From Callipepla californica brunnescens (Eukaryota; Chordata; Aves; Galliformes; Odontophoridae), in NCBI GenBank assembly GCA_023055505.1, contig JALIRH010000006.1, positions 29,060,105 through 29,124,104 on the forward strand: DNA of 64,000 nucleotides, in the 5' to 3' direction. A program made the translations under genes and the position numbers. This document shows, piece after piece, positions 1 to 13,300 of this stretch. How positions within the stretch are numbered: the stretch's first letter is position 1; the number at the start of each line of letters is the position of its first letter. Below the pieces are notes generated by a model that saw only the letters and a list, made by a program, of their open reading frames with translations, searched no databases and was not told where the DNA came from.

Positions 1-184
1 AGGACCATAGAGCAGTCCTCTAAATGAATTGGTGGAAGTTCCATCTCTGGAGACATTTAAATCTGGACTGTACAGAGCATTAGAAAATATAAAAATACAC
101 TGTAGGGAAAAATCCTGTGCTGTCAGGGGATGGACTAGATGACTTAATGCATCTTTTCCATTTCTAATTTCGATGATTCTATGG
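1..184 (+). mobile_element. CR1 LINE, 3' end fragment (cut by window edge)
   Basis: The segment reads like the terminal part of a CR1 retrotransposon in plus orientation. A 'ggtggaagttccatctctggagacattta' type block (positions about 30-61) is followed by 'ggggatggactagatgactt' (125-144) and then the terminal 'gatgattctatgg' (172-184), which carries the CR1 ATTCTATG unit. CR1 elements are non-LTR retrotransposons that usually lose their 5' part on insertion and end in ATTCTRTG repeats instead of poly(A). The 5' side runs off the window, so its full length is unknown. The sequence is quite diverged, with an A-rich insertion around 85-110, so it is an old, dead copy. Confidence 0.85.
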
Positions 185-2124
185 CTCATTAATTGCATAT
201 CATACAAATGCAGTAAAATTTGATGGGAATTAAAAAAAGAACCCACATTGTGGGAAGGCTGCCAGACTGAGTGTAGACAATTTCATATTCCTTAAAACAC
301 AGGAGACAAGTACATCTCTCTTTAGGGTTGTTGTTATTATTCTTTAAGTTATTCTATTCACATTTTCCTTTAGGATATTTGTGTTGCATGTAACAGAGCA
401 CAGGACAGGTGGTCGTTTCCAGAGAGCAAGTCATGTGAACTGTTGCTTTGTGCTGTTTCCTTAGGAACATGAAAATGTAGTTTCCTACACAGATGTACTG
501 TAGCAAAGTTACATGATAATCTCACTGGGCAGAATTTACATTATATAGAAATACGTGGAAATACATGACAGAACTCTGAGTGACTTCAGTGGTCTGGGGA
601 CTTCTCCTGGACACCATACTGCTGGGAGGTCTCTGAATCAAGAGCCCACCTAGTAAATTCAGCAGCAGTTTATCAGTGAGAGGACAACAACATTCTGAGA
701 AAGACTGGTGTTATTCAATGAAAGTCTTTAAGCAGATGCAGGCTCTTGATCTGTTCAAATGAAATCATGATGGCACTGAAGCCAACTATTTCTCCCAAGC
801 ATATCACCTTGTGTGAGAGACTCACACAACAGACTGCTTCTCCTTCAGCCTTCAGCAGGGTAATCTACGTCCTGTGTTTCATGCAGAATGCTGCGATGTT
901 GTCCAACCTCAGATCAGGCATACCCAAGCAGCAGAGCACTGCAACCTTCCAGTCAGAGGTAGCTGGCATGATAAACTTGGAGAACAGACCACAGCTTTGG
1001 ATGTCAGCTGGTAATGTACCACACCTCTTGACCTGTGGTTGACCACGGTATGGTTTAAATGCGTGAGAAATGATTCTTGAAATCTATCTGTCCCTGTAAG
1101 GCTTTGTGAGTATGAGGCTGTGGCCAAGGTCTTGACCCAGCTGAAGTCTTTGACTCTCAGATTCTGCCTTGATGAACTCATGCTAAGCAGCACTCATGTT
1201 GGGCTTTTTTTACCTACTTGTCTAGAACAGTATAATAATATTTAAAGAGCAGCACAGTTGGTTGCAGCTGGCCAGTAACTCAGCTTTATGGTGTCTTAGC
1301 AGAAAATTGAGTGAGGCAGGGAATCAGGGTGTACTAGCACATATACATAATGTATTTCATTTCACTAGCTGCTCACTAAACACAAACCACATCTTTTTCT
1401 TCCTGTCTAAACACTCTGCTATGGAAAGTTAAGTCATGTCCTCTTGATTTCTAACCTTAGTCTGTTAACTGGCTCTGTCCTGAGCTGTCTCCTTGACCAT
1501 ATAAATGGCAAAACACCGAGTAAATCAATTTGTGTCTTCATTTGAAATTCTTGTTACAGATGTTCATTTGTTTTTAAGAACTGCTCAAACTTCTTCAATA
1601 ATTATGAAGCTCTTTTTTCTCCAGAGAGCTCTATAATAATTAGCTCATCCTGAACCCATGGGTAGCATACCACAAGGGTGTTATTTTCCCCCAGTCTCAT
1701 GATATTTTGTCACTGATCAAATCACATATTAATAACAACCTTTTACATAAGATGAGCACAAAAATATCACCCAAGAAAAGTATAAACTTATTCAGGAGAG
1801 TTCTTCCCAATGAAGGACTGATAAATAAAGAGGAAATGCATCTCATACAACCCTGGGGTGTGAAGTATGAGCTTATAGCATGAAGTAAACCCTAAACACC
1901 CTGAGTCTAGGCAGTCTTCTATAGCTATTCAGCTGAAAGAAGAATAAAGAGAGAAGAACGTGACCTATACTCACTGCCTGTGAGACCAACACCAGCATCT
2001 GATAAAGAAGAGACTTAGAGAAAGTAATAACATTAATGCAGATGTAGAACTGTCATATTTAATTTATAATGGGCAGACAATTCCAGGCAATCACTCCCAC
2101 AGCTCTCATAACTCAGACACATTG

Positions 2125-2182
2125 CATATATGTGTGTGTGTGCCGCATTTATATGGGGGTGTGTGTATTGCATATAGATATG
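2125..2182. repeat. Short TG/TA-rich microsatellite patch
   Basis: A (TG)6 run at 2131-2142 is followed by a second GT run at about 2159-2166. The flanking word 'attgcatata' occurs twice (2121-2130 and 2167-2176), so the patch looks like a small local duplication around a dinucleotide repeat. Confidence 0.6.
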
Positions 2183-2403
2183 CAGAAAACTCATTATCAC
2201 ATACAGTAATGGTAAATATTTGATGGGCTCCTTCTTTAAGTCCTAGTCCCTAGTGAAGCCATTGGAGCACCCCCTAGGAAAGCACAAGCCCGGTGCACAC
2301 TGCCCCACTAAGGAGCAAGATCCCAGAGAAGCTCTGGCTGGATTCTGCCTGTCTTCTTTTGCTAAAACTGCAGTATATCCTTTCAGATCATTTACAAATT
2401 ATT

Positions 2404-2429
2404 AAAAAAAAAAAAAACAAACAAAAAAC
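2404..2429. repeat. A-rich low-complexity run
   Basis: Fourteen consecutive A bases (2404-2417) continue into a CAAACA-type tail. No retroposon body is recognisable upstream on the plus strand, so it is not read as a poly(A) tail. Confidence 0.6.
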
Positions 2430-4119
2430 TAACAAGAAAGCTTGATGATACTTCTTAGCTGTCTGCCCACAGTCGCTTGATGGGAAGTGTCTATTTTCCT
2501 GTGGAGCCTGACCCAGCGCTGATCCATGAATCTGAGTTGATTTAGATCCCTGTGCTCACATACTGTCTCACTCCAACAGGAGTCTCATAAGGATTAATGG
2601 ACTACTGCATGTGGATGAGGGTGGGGGAATCACATCTTAGCTGAATGTGGGCATGTTTCAGATTCATCAGGCCCATGGAAGCATTGCTCATGCTGAGCTT
2701 ATCTAGTTCAGAAAGTCTTCTGGTTTTCTGACTCTTTTCTTGTCAAATGGAAACCAATCAATTCTCAGAGGGTGTTGAACTGAAACCAAAAAGCCAGTTT
2801 AAAATGTATCTTGCTGGAAATTGGCAAGCCTATCTACCTGCTCCACATCAGTGCCTCTCTGCTCAAGTACTGTCTTTACTTGGCAGCAACACAAGATGGA
2901 ATAAAAACAAGCAGTTCTTCCCAGATTTCTGCCTGCTTAAATTTACATACAAGATTAAATGATTTTTTGTCTTGTTATTATACCCCCTGGGTTCCTACAG
3001 TACAGGTTGTTTTATGCATAAATCATTTATGGCTGACATGTTGCCTATAATTTTCTCCAGAAACTGGTAATTTCTCAGCGCAGTAAATCTGCTATAATTT
3101 ATAGTGGCAAACACCTTGGAGTTGCCGAGCTGACATTCCTCACTTGTGGTTCTAAGATGTCACATGCTGCTGTCTACTCTGAAGCCATTGCTGCATTTCA
3201 TTTTGGGGCAAAAATTAGGCAGGAAGCCAGAGAGACCCCAGCAACTTTTTGGCAGAATGATGTGGCAGCAAACAGGCACTAAGACGCTCGCTTATGCTGT
3301 TATTTGGGAATTTTGTTTGATGATGGAGTCAAGGAGATGTAGCCATCCCACAGCCATTAACCTTTTTTATTTGCTGCAGTTCAACTCATTAATTAAAAGC
3401 AAAAAGTTTCCTGTGTGCCATGGATGAAGTTTTACTGAGGAGATTAATAACTTTCTCAGTCACATGTGGTCAACCTCTGTTTACTTTCAGCTGTATTTCT
3501 GAATGCTCTGGGGCCTTTTGGGGTGGCAGCTTGTCAAAAATGACACACTTCACACTGATTTATCTGAGAGATTTTCATGCCAAGCCTGAAGTTGCCCAGC
3601 TGTACTTTCTTTGTGTCATTTGTCCAAAGAGGTGATAAGCTGAAAACCCTTGTCTTGTGACATAAAGTGGTGCTTGGGTGCACTGCACAGCTCTGTTGCA
3701 GTATGTGATGCCCAGGGTCTGTGCGCACAGCTTTGAGCCTCGGAACAGTGCGTGCACGGACAACAAATTCCTGGATGAAGGGGAAGAGTGGTGGTGCTCC
3801 TTTATATTCTATAGAAGTGCAAAAGCCAGCTATGGTGAACCAGGATCTGAGTTTGTAGCTAAATGGCTGCTAGAAGTTAAATATCCACCTGTGGGGCCAG
3901 CCACATGCACTGCTTAGTGTGTGGCTGGGGGCAAAGACAGGCCCCATGGGGCAACTCCTGTCTCCATCTCAGCTCTGGGTGACACCTTAATCTGTCCAAC
4001 CCATGGGCAACCATTGAAAGTCCATCATCAGACCTTGGTGGCAGCTCTCCCTGCTGCTCCGCTCCAGTGGAATGGAGATCCCAGCTGCAGCCCCTGCCTT
4101 CCTCAAACACCCCAGATTG

Positions 4120-4385
4120 GCACAGCCTGGCTTGTTTAGTCTGAAAAGGGGTGGAGGAGGTGAGGAGAGATAGGATCATTCTCTATAAATATGTCAGGGA
4201 TAAACAGCGGGGAGTGAAAAGGGACTATTTTCAATTTTTATTTTCAGAGTTAGGGCAGTGTTTGACAGAAGAACAAATAGTCATAAGCTAGGCACCAATA
4301 AATTTGGACTGGAAATGAGAAGTAAGCCCTAATCACCAGAGCAGGGAGGTCCTGGAACAGAGTTCCCATGGAGGAACAGGGGGTC
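4120..4385 (+). mobile_element. Old CR1-like LINE remnant
   Basis: Parts of this stretch follow the order of the CR1 ORF2 C-terminal region in plus orientation. A 'cttgtttagtctgaaaag' block resembles the usual 'ttgttcagcctggagaag'. It is followed by an 'aggagagataggatcattctctataaatatgt' type block and, about 130 bases later, by 'gaggtcctggaacag' (4347-4361), which resembles the conserved 'tggaacaggctgccca' block. Both ends are eroded and the 3' terminal repeats are missing. Divergence is high, so it could belong to an older CR1/L3-like lineage. The call rests on block order rather than close identity. Confidence 0.5.
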
Positions 4386-7300
4386 CAGAGCACACAGCTG
4401 TCAGAGTAGTGGCAGGTGGCTACCTGAGAGACCTGAGCAATGTTCTCACTCTGGGATGTCTCTAGTGGGACAGTGTGGGCTATCCCGTCCTGTCCTGTCA
4501 CTTTGAGTACACTCATCACCTCCCTACATTCCCAGGACAGGAGAAATTCTGCTAAATCATTGCTGCCCTGAGCACCCAGAGGCATCAGCCTCCTCCAGTG
4601 GGCCAGGCCTCTGCCTTGTATTCACACAAACTCTCTCAGCCTGGCTGGACCCAGCCCAAATGGGAGACAAGGCTTCCAGCCCACAGAAGCCAGCAGGACC
4701 AAGAGTTTAAAAAAGAAAATGCCATCTATAGATACTTCCAAGATATTGTGAATCCTCATTCCTTATTCCCAATGCCAACAGCCCAAGTTTTCATCTCTTA
4801 TTTATTCCTAAATCATAACTATTTACTTTTGCAAACACAGGCCCAGGTTTGAAATATGTTCAGGCTCTTGCTGAAGAAAAGCAGCACATGTAAACCATGT
4901 GGGAGCTAGTTCTTCATTAGTAAAGATTTTCCTCACATTTAGAAATAATGTTAGGAAAATAGGTTTCTTTTTAAAGATGACTGATGTGTTTTGATCAGTT
5001 TTTCAGCTGTATTTGAGGAGAATATACTCACACACACACACAAAATAAATAAATAAAAAGAAAAAAGAGAAAATACAAGGAGAATCCAAATAAAAGGCCA
5101 CTAACTATTAGTAGCAAAATTCCTGGGGTCACAAATCACAGTATTTTAATCAATAGAACTTCTAGTTTGCAATTAGGACTGTTCAAAGAAATTGAATAGC
5201 ATTTAACTGAATATTTAATACTGACTAAAATTGCTGCTCAAGTGCAATTAGTTTAGCAACGCTAGACAGTCTTGCATCTGTCATTGCAGAGCCACACAGG
5301 CTTGAAATTCAGAAATGAAAATGCAAGTAAGGTTTATACATGCAAAAAGTATCTGGTGGGTATCACTAAATGTTTTCATGCAGGTAAATGTGTAAACACA
5401 GAGGAGCAACACAAGAGTCATTTCTCACTGTGTTTTCCTCCCCTCTGGGAAATTGTAGGCAAAATGCCTTCTAGACTGGGCTAGTACTGGTAAAATCATT
5501 TACATATGGACAGGACTTGGCTCTGCCTGCCTCACTCCTAAAAGCTTAGTGTAGGAGAGAGCCCATGGCCCTTGCTGCCACCAACAGTGACAGTCCCCCT
5601 GGGACCTCATTGTCTCAATTATCCTCCAGCTCTCTGACTTAGCAGCTCTCAATGTTCCTAATGTCATTTGACTCTTTACCATCACATCCAACACATGCAA
5701 ACCCTTCAAAATGTCAAACATCACAGAGTAAAATAAAATATGGTGATCACAGGATATGTGACTCCCAAGACAGCTGTGGCAAAAATGCATCCTCAATCAC
5801 ATACCCTATGGCACCTTCAAAGAGGAAGCCATGAAAGGAAAGATCATGTCTTCACCAGGCATTTTCAGATCAGGCATTTTTCTCAGGTCTATTCTTGGAA
5901 CGTGTTTAAAGAAAACTTTCTTCCCTCACCCATTTGAAAAATGTTTTACATTCCAGCGTCAAAACTAAGATCACCACATACTCTCCAGTCCTCTCTAGGG
6001 CTCTGCAATAAATGTCATGAGGAAAAGGCTAAGGAGCATGAGGCTTTGACTTGGGTTCTTTTGGACACTAGCTTGATTTTTAGTTGTTTACTGTGGCTGC
6101 TAGACATTGAACTCTGAACATCCTTCTCCTCCTCTGTTTCTTTCAACAGATTTCATGCCAAATTCTTTTCAGGAATGTGAGTATAAATCTGGAGAAATTC
6201 CCTGGGGTGATCAGGACCACTGCAGACTTGCACTTCTAAATAAGAGCAGTGTACAGCCCTTGTGCTTACAAAGTTGGCATGAGTCTGGACGTTATTTTTC
6301 CTCCCGTGTTTCCAAACCGTGGTCTCAATGCAGTTTATACTGGACGATTTCCATCCTCTAAGGTTCCAAAAGTAAAGCGCGTTTGTGAAGAGCATGCCTG
6401 AGATTACCAGAATATAAGAGATGTGACTACAGCCTGCTGATCTTCTCTTTGACAATTCCATGGGAGTTGAAGTTGGTATGGCTGTCTCCCAGGCAACTTG
6501 TCTAGAAAATCCTGGGCCTGCATTGCTTTGGTTATACTGTTCAAACATGTTAATTCTCATCTTACACATTGTTTCTAAAGCCTGATTTCACATTTCTACT
6601 GCTAAAAACAAAACACATTTGTGTTTTGATTGTGCATATGCCACTAGAGATGCCTGGGATACCTGTAACACCTGCTTGTGTAAAGGTGGGTACTGTTTAA
6701 AGAAGAGTTTAAGGCAGTGGGATGTCACTTCTTTCCACATGCAGAGATATGTTTCTTGAGCACAGCAGCCAAAGCCCTGCTGTTAAGAACCACAATGGAT
6801 ATCCTGATTAATCTGTGCTCCTCTTCTCTTTGCATGAATTTGTCATGTCTTACTCACACATGAGCTGTGAGCAAGTGTGTGTTCACCTCCATTCCTGACA
6901 GATGGTCATGATGGTGTAGGGTCTTCTGGCACCAACTGTACCCTGAAAGATGGAAGAGAAAGTGTGGCAGCACAGAGAGATGTGCATCAGACCAAGTACA
7001 TAGGCTTTTGACAGACTTAATGGCTGGGAGTTGAGAATGGTTACTGAATGAATTCTGGATAGTCTCAAGATAAGGCTTTTCTCCCCACATTATCCTTTCA
7101 CTCTCCTTTATACTTCCATCATTACATTTTGTGCCCACCTGTTCTGGTTCACTTTGGTCTATCTAGTCCAGAAAGCCTGCACATGATAGTAAAACACACA
7201 GGAGTAGCTTCATTCTCAGTGCTTCTTAGGAAGAATGTTTCAAAATAACCTCAATTTTAGGAGGTTTAGGACAAAATTAACAATATAACTAAAGGAGTAT

Positions 7301-10300
7301 CTCATTTTCCAGTGCTAGTATGTGCTCTGCAGTTCAGTAACTCTTTTTAATGAAAATTCCAGTTAATACTTTGGGTCATTTCCCAGTGCTTCCAGTTGAA
7401 AACTGGGTTTCTATGAAAAATAAAAGGTTTTTGCATTGCCATATTTATGCCTGGGCACAAGCAGATACTATCTGAGAGAGTCTGATGGCATCTATTGGAA
7501 TGCCTAGTATGGCAAGCAGGGAAAATATTAATCATTTCCATTTTAAACACCAACAATTTGTTCTGTACTTGGCTGTACAGAATCCAAAGTACAGACAGTG
7601 CTTGTACTGAAGAACTTGCATGTCCAAACAAGATGCTTTCAGGCCAGACATATTGCTCTGAGCGACCTCGAGCTTTAATACTGGTATTCTTTTAATGTTA
7701 CAGCATGGAAAAAGCTCATAGGAGATTACTATTATACACTTAAATGATTATGTGAATTGTCAGGCTTTGTAGCTAACTGATAGTGAAAGGAGCATGCTGA
7801 CATGCTCCTATGACAAATATTATTGTTTTATTTGCAGTCAGTTTCCATATGTACAGAATTATTCATCTCTTTCATACATCATTGTAATTTTGTTATCAAA
7901 CTTAAAAAAACCCCAACAACCCAGCCCCCCCAAAAGGTGAGTGTTTGATGTGGTCATCAGTGTTGCCCTGCTGCCCACATTAGCTTCATCATACTGTCAT
8001 ACTCTTCTGCTTTTAATTTAGGGTTCTAAGTAGTATGTGCAGGATTCTTGATGATTGTAGGTTGAACTGCAGAAAGAAGGAAAGAAAGATACTCTCTTGT
8101 TTTTTGAATATCACAACCAGTACAAGGTATTGATATGCAGCTGGACCTTTTGCCCATTCAATTTTCTTTCTGCATGGCTGCATACCAATTACTCAGTTGA
8201 ACATGCCTTTTCGTGCTACCAGTTTGTATGCCCTTGGGATGAAAATGATAGCACATGAATAAGGTAATGTGTCAAATTAGCTCGGTAAAATCAGGCAATT
8301 GGGCATTTTTAAAGGTATTAAAACTTTTTCCCCGAGGTTAGGTCAGAAAGATAATACACGTCTGTTCCTCTGACCAGATCCAGCAGCCCACATCAATCAC
8401 CGAGCTCTCAACCTGTTTCCTGTGTGCAGTATCAGTCAGAAAGCAGGATGACCACACACAGCAGTCTGCTACTGCCTACAGTGTAGGCCCCAGGAATATT
8501 TCCTGTAAATAAATGTTTTTGCGGTTCAGGAAATCCTATTGTCTTGGCTTTTTCCAAAGAAATCAGTCAAGAGGTGAGTAAAAGGATGAAGGACTGGAAG
8601 GGAACTCAGAGTCTACAATTTGAAAAAGGGCATATTTTATTCAGGTAGCAGTGAGTTAGAAAATGTGAATTAGCAGCAGAGTTTATATCATATCCTAAGC
8701 TATAAAATAATCTTTCTCAGGTGATGAGTTCCAGACCTAGTTTGGGTTGGAAATTTCCTTGATATCCACACTAGCTTTTTGCCTTTCACGTTTTATTGGT
8801 TAAAAATTGTGAAGTAATATCTCCTCAAAAGGAAAATAATTCACTCTCAATGATCAATTGGCAAATTTGCTAATGGATCAAGAGTACAGGGGAAACACAG
8901 ATGTATATTTGTTGTTGAGAGATTTTCTCTGATTTTCAGGATGCTGATAAAACTGACACTGGTGATGCATGAAAGTTAGAGAAGAGCAGTAGTAGGAACA
9001 GGTGAGGGGGAAGCAACTAGGCATTCTTTTGAATAATTGTACATTCAGTGTGGGCATTTTTTCCCTCTTTTTACTGTAAGAACAACTATTCATAAAAGAA
9101 TGCTCAGAAGGTTAAGAACACTGTAGTGGAGGTTGAATTCTTTTCATCAAAGATCTACTCATTAAACTAGAATTACTGAAAAACTGATAACTGCATAACC
9201 TTTTGAAAACCAGCTGAGTTTGGACACAGTGGATTAGATTTTGAAATGCATTTTGTGTAGAGGACATGCTGAGAGGCTTTTCAAAGATGCCTGGCCAGAT
9301 CAGGCAGCTATTTCTAATGTATCCAAAAGAAGTCAGCATCTCAATCATTTGCTTTACCACCTTGTTTGTAGAATCAAAGTATAAAAGTGTTTGAATGGCT
9401 TCTTGAAAACTATTGGTAAACTAGCATCAAGAGAGATCAGGTAATCTGCTGATAGTACCAAGAATTCAGCCATGCACAGTTGAGGGAGGGAGCCAGGGGG
9501 TGGGTGAAGGCTCAGAGTCTGGGACAGGGAATGTTTGTAATTACAGTATGATCTCAAGACCTTTTTGTGAAGTCAAGAATACCAGAGCAATGCCAGGTAA
9601 TTTAAAAGAAGAGTTAGGGAGAGGACATGACTTCTGCCTATTCTTCTTGCAATTAAAATGTAAGAGAAAATGCTACTGATTCCTTAGCTCCCTCAACAGT
9701 AATGGAGTTTTATTCATTTTACTCCTGGGGGTGAAGTGTGCAAATAACAAAAGAAGTTATCATTATATAACTTATTATTCAGTCTGTAAACAGGAAAAAA
9801 TCATATTAGCCTTGCTTTCTATCATGAAGCACACTTATTTTCCATCCTATGGCAGCTCTCTATCCCAGTATATCCCAGTTATTTTTCCTCAAATCTGTGT
9901 TGCCTTGGAATGGTGAAGTAGAGGGTTTGGTTTAACCAGTGGTACAGAGAGCTGGTGAGGGAAGCCCTTATCTTTCACCTGCATGAGCTGAGTAAAAAGT
10001 GACTCATGCCCAAAGCAATGTGAATTTGCTGGTCTCCCTTCAGGCTCGATTAAATCCTGCTTCATGTGACAAAGCCACCAAATATACACCAACGATGTTT
10101 GGTTTTACTGTAGGACTTTTCAATCCAGAGATGCCCAAGGCTAAGCTTACATGGATATGGAGTGGATCAGTTTTACCTAACACCAACCTGGCCATGCCTC
10201 TGAAGGGAAATCTGAAACCAGAATGATGGAGACATTCAGGACTGAGCAAGAGCCTTCCTCATATAGCGCAAAAAAAAAATGCTGGGTTGCAGCAACCAGA

Positions 10301-13300
10301 TAACCCTGTTGATGTCACAGTGATGTCTCCACACTGATTACACTTGTGTGTAGCTATGGATTTTCTGTGGTCATGTGAGGAACATACTCTTGAACAAAGG
10401 CATGACACTCTTGGCCTTTGCACATGACAGAGCGTGAAGCAGTACTAGGGCTCCCCATAGACTTTGCTGCCAGGATCTCATGTGAGATGAAACAGCAACT
10501 CTGAATGGTAAATGGGATGATTCAGCCTCTCTGGTCTCCTGAATTTTGTTCAAGAGTATCAACTCTTCCTATCATAAAGCCAAAAAAAACATTCCCCACA
10601 GCATGCATATACTGTATATGCTGTGTGAATGTGTGCTTATTCTGCGGTTTGTTTAGAAATCTCTGAAATTAATTCTGGAGATAGATAAACACTTTCTCTT
10701 TCCAGTATCTATTTCTTGGGTTGCTGTTCCTAAGAACTGAGATTTAACTTGCAAAACTGCAAAATGGGAATGGCTAGGTTAAATACTGCAGATTTTTCTG
10801 CTGGCCTCAGCAGAGCAGCTTCTTTAGATGAACAGAACAGCACTCACTTCAAAAAACACCTATATTCCAACTTCAGTGTTGGCTTCCCTGTCAAGATAAT
10901 TAATCTCTGAGGACTGGAGATTAAGCAAATTTGGAAAGTGAGCAGAATTTGGTTCTTGGAGAGTTGCATACATTTGCCTTTTGTGGTTAGGAATAGAACC
11001 CAGAGACTGTTTATTCCATGGTAGGAAAAACAGTTTTTACTTTTCTTAAACACAGCTAGCTAGTTTATGACTCCTGGCTGGAATACAACAAGTTTGAGCA
11101 ACTAGTTTGTTTGTTCCAGATAATTTATAGAGGGTGGTATTAATTTTCCTTTCCCCTTAAAGGAGTTCTGTCATGTAATTTAGGTCCCCAATGAGACATT
11201 GCTTAGACCTGATAGAAATCATTCATACTGTGTTCTCTGGAATCCAAATAGTCAGACAAGGGTGCATTAAATCCATCATGCTGCTGAAAAGACACAAAAT
11301 GCAACAGCTACCTCTACATCCTGTAATTCTTTGGTTCTCCAGAGTGAGAAGCTCTTTTCCAGACAGCACAGCAGAGATGTAAGTTATTTAGCAGTATTCT
11401 TCCAAGAAACAGGCTGACGTCATTAAAGACACTTGTGATGAACTCAGAGTAAAGCAATAACCATCCTGGTGTCTTGAGCTAGAAAAGAAGAGAGTGAAAC
11501 CATATTAAAATGGCTATTTAAGACTGAAACCAAAGCTCTCAAGAGTGGCAACTGAGAAGTGCTCTTGGATTTGAGTCACACCGGCTCCAACCCTGCTCCC
11601 CCAGGATTAAACCTTTACAGGTTTAGGTCTAGAGTCTCAGAGGGGCTGGAAGGCCTTTCTGCATCCAGTAAGTAGCGCATTAGAAGTCATGCCATGATTT
11701 CTAGCAAAGTCCATTTCTCCTCTCCTCTTTACAGCAGTATGGACTGAAAACAAATGGCCTTATTCATCCGTGGGCAACCCCCCAGGGAGGCTCTGCTGTG
11801 ACTCCAACACAGGGTGTTTTACAACACCTAGCAATCATAGACAGATAATTAAGATGTACAAGACAATGCATTATTGTATTTATTATTTTGAGTAGATAAT
11901 CTTTTGCTCTGCTGAGGAATGTGGAGGCCGCTATAGAAATTGGGTATGGAGCTCACTCCCAGTGAACAATAATGGGATAGAGTATTAGATTAAAACATTG
12001 GTGAAGACGAATTATAGAATTTTTTAAAGAACTACCTTTACTATTGCATGTAAGAGGAATTTGTGGGTGCTGAAACACCACTCTTGGATGCTATTTCAAA
12101 TTAACACTTAGGGTAACCATGTATTTCTGGTGTATGATATACGTAAACTTAAGTCTGCCTGAATCTTGCAATAAGGCTTTGCTGAGCAATAGGTCAGCCT
12201 GGGATTCCAAAGCCAAGCAGAATTACTTGAGGGAATGGCCCTTGCATAGATTCATATCCTAGCTCTGAGCTCTTCCCTGGTTCACACATTAAACACAAAT
12301 AGTTGCATCCTGACTTGCCTACTGTTATCATACAGAAGTGTGGGTTTCAATGCCAGCAGACATATATTCAAAGCTTGCATCGGAAATTTATTTCTGCACT
12401 TCACCTGGGAAACAAAAAAGCCATTAAGAGAAATAAAGATCTTTATAATATTTGATGAAGATTCACAGAAGCCACAAAGGAACAAGCATAAAAGGTAAGC
12501 AGGAGTAGAGGAAAGAGGGATCTCCTAGCAGAGCTTTCTCTCAGAGGAATTTGTTTTGGCTTCCTTTGTGAGAGCCAGGATTAGTTGAACTCCTTGTCAA
12601 GCTTCTGGACCCATTTATTTTCCTGAGCATTTAAGGAGAGGCTGCTTTGAAGGCTAAGGAGATAATTGCTGGATGAAAGGGACTGCTAGTTTGAAGGAAC
12701 CCATTTGATGAGTGTATCTTTTTATTGAGGATTTATTTTGTTCTCTGATAGTGTGTGTGTTTTAAGTGCTGTACAAAGTACCCAGAGCAATGGAGAGGCA
12801 TTCAAAACAATTACATTTGAATTAATTAATATAATGAATGACTGATAGGAAGATCAAATCATTATCGTTATCTTTTAGTGATAAATGGAGGGTGGAGGGA
12901 AAGCAAAGAAGTGCTGGCATAGCTGGCTCCAGCCTAACACATGTTTATTTAAGTGACTCTATACAAACATAACCCCTCATGTCAGTTAAATCAGCAGCAT
13001 GTCAGTCGGCACTTCTGGTTACAGACTATTTCAGGGCCATTCATCATTCAGCGCTATAAAAGCCATTTACCCTCAGCCCACCATCCAATCAAACCAAATA
13101 GAAAATGGAGCAGGAAAGAAGCACTAATAATTGTCCTTAGCTTCCTTTTAACTTTTGTTACAACTCAATACATCCTGTGTGGTAGGATAGTGGAGAGGTT
13201 TTGCTGAGCTAAACAGAGATTCCTTCAGCAGGCCATTAAAAGTGGGAAAGGGAGGGAAAATAGAGAGTAAGGAACAACAACAACAGAAAAAAAAAGATTA

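Larger units (their letters stand above)
185..4119. other. Unique non-coding DNA, no gene seen
   Basis: I see no supportable gene here. Open frames are all under about 100 codons and overlap on opposite strands. Small low-complexity patches occur at 2125-2182 and 2404-2429. The stretch around 3340-3600 is AT-rich, free of repeats and contains homeodomain-type cores such as CATTAATTAA, so it could be a conserved non-coding element, but that cannot be judged from one sequence. Confidence 0.6.

Noticed and set aside
6153..6569. 138-codon minus-strand open frame
   Set aside because: No recognisable domain, no promoter or splice context, and an overlapping plus-strand open frame; best explained as chance.
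13051..13090. TATAAAAG word with a nearby CCAAT, as a possible promoter
   Set aside because: No CpG enrichment, no initiator or downstream coding exon is visible, and such words are frequent in AT-rich DNA.
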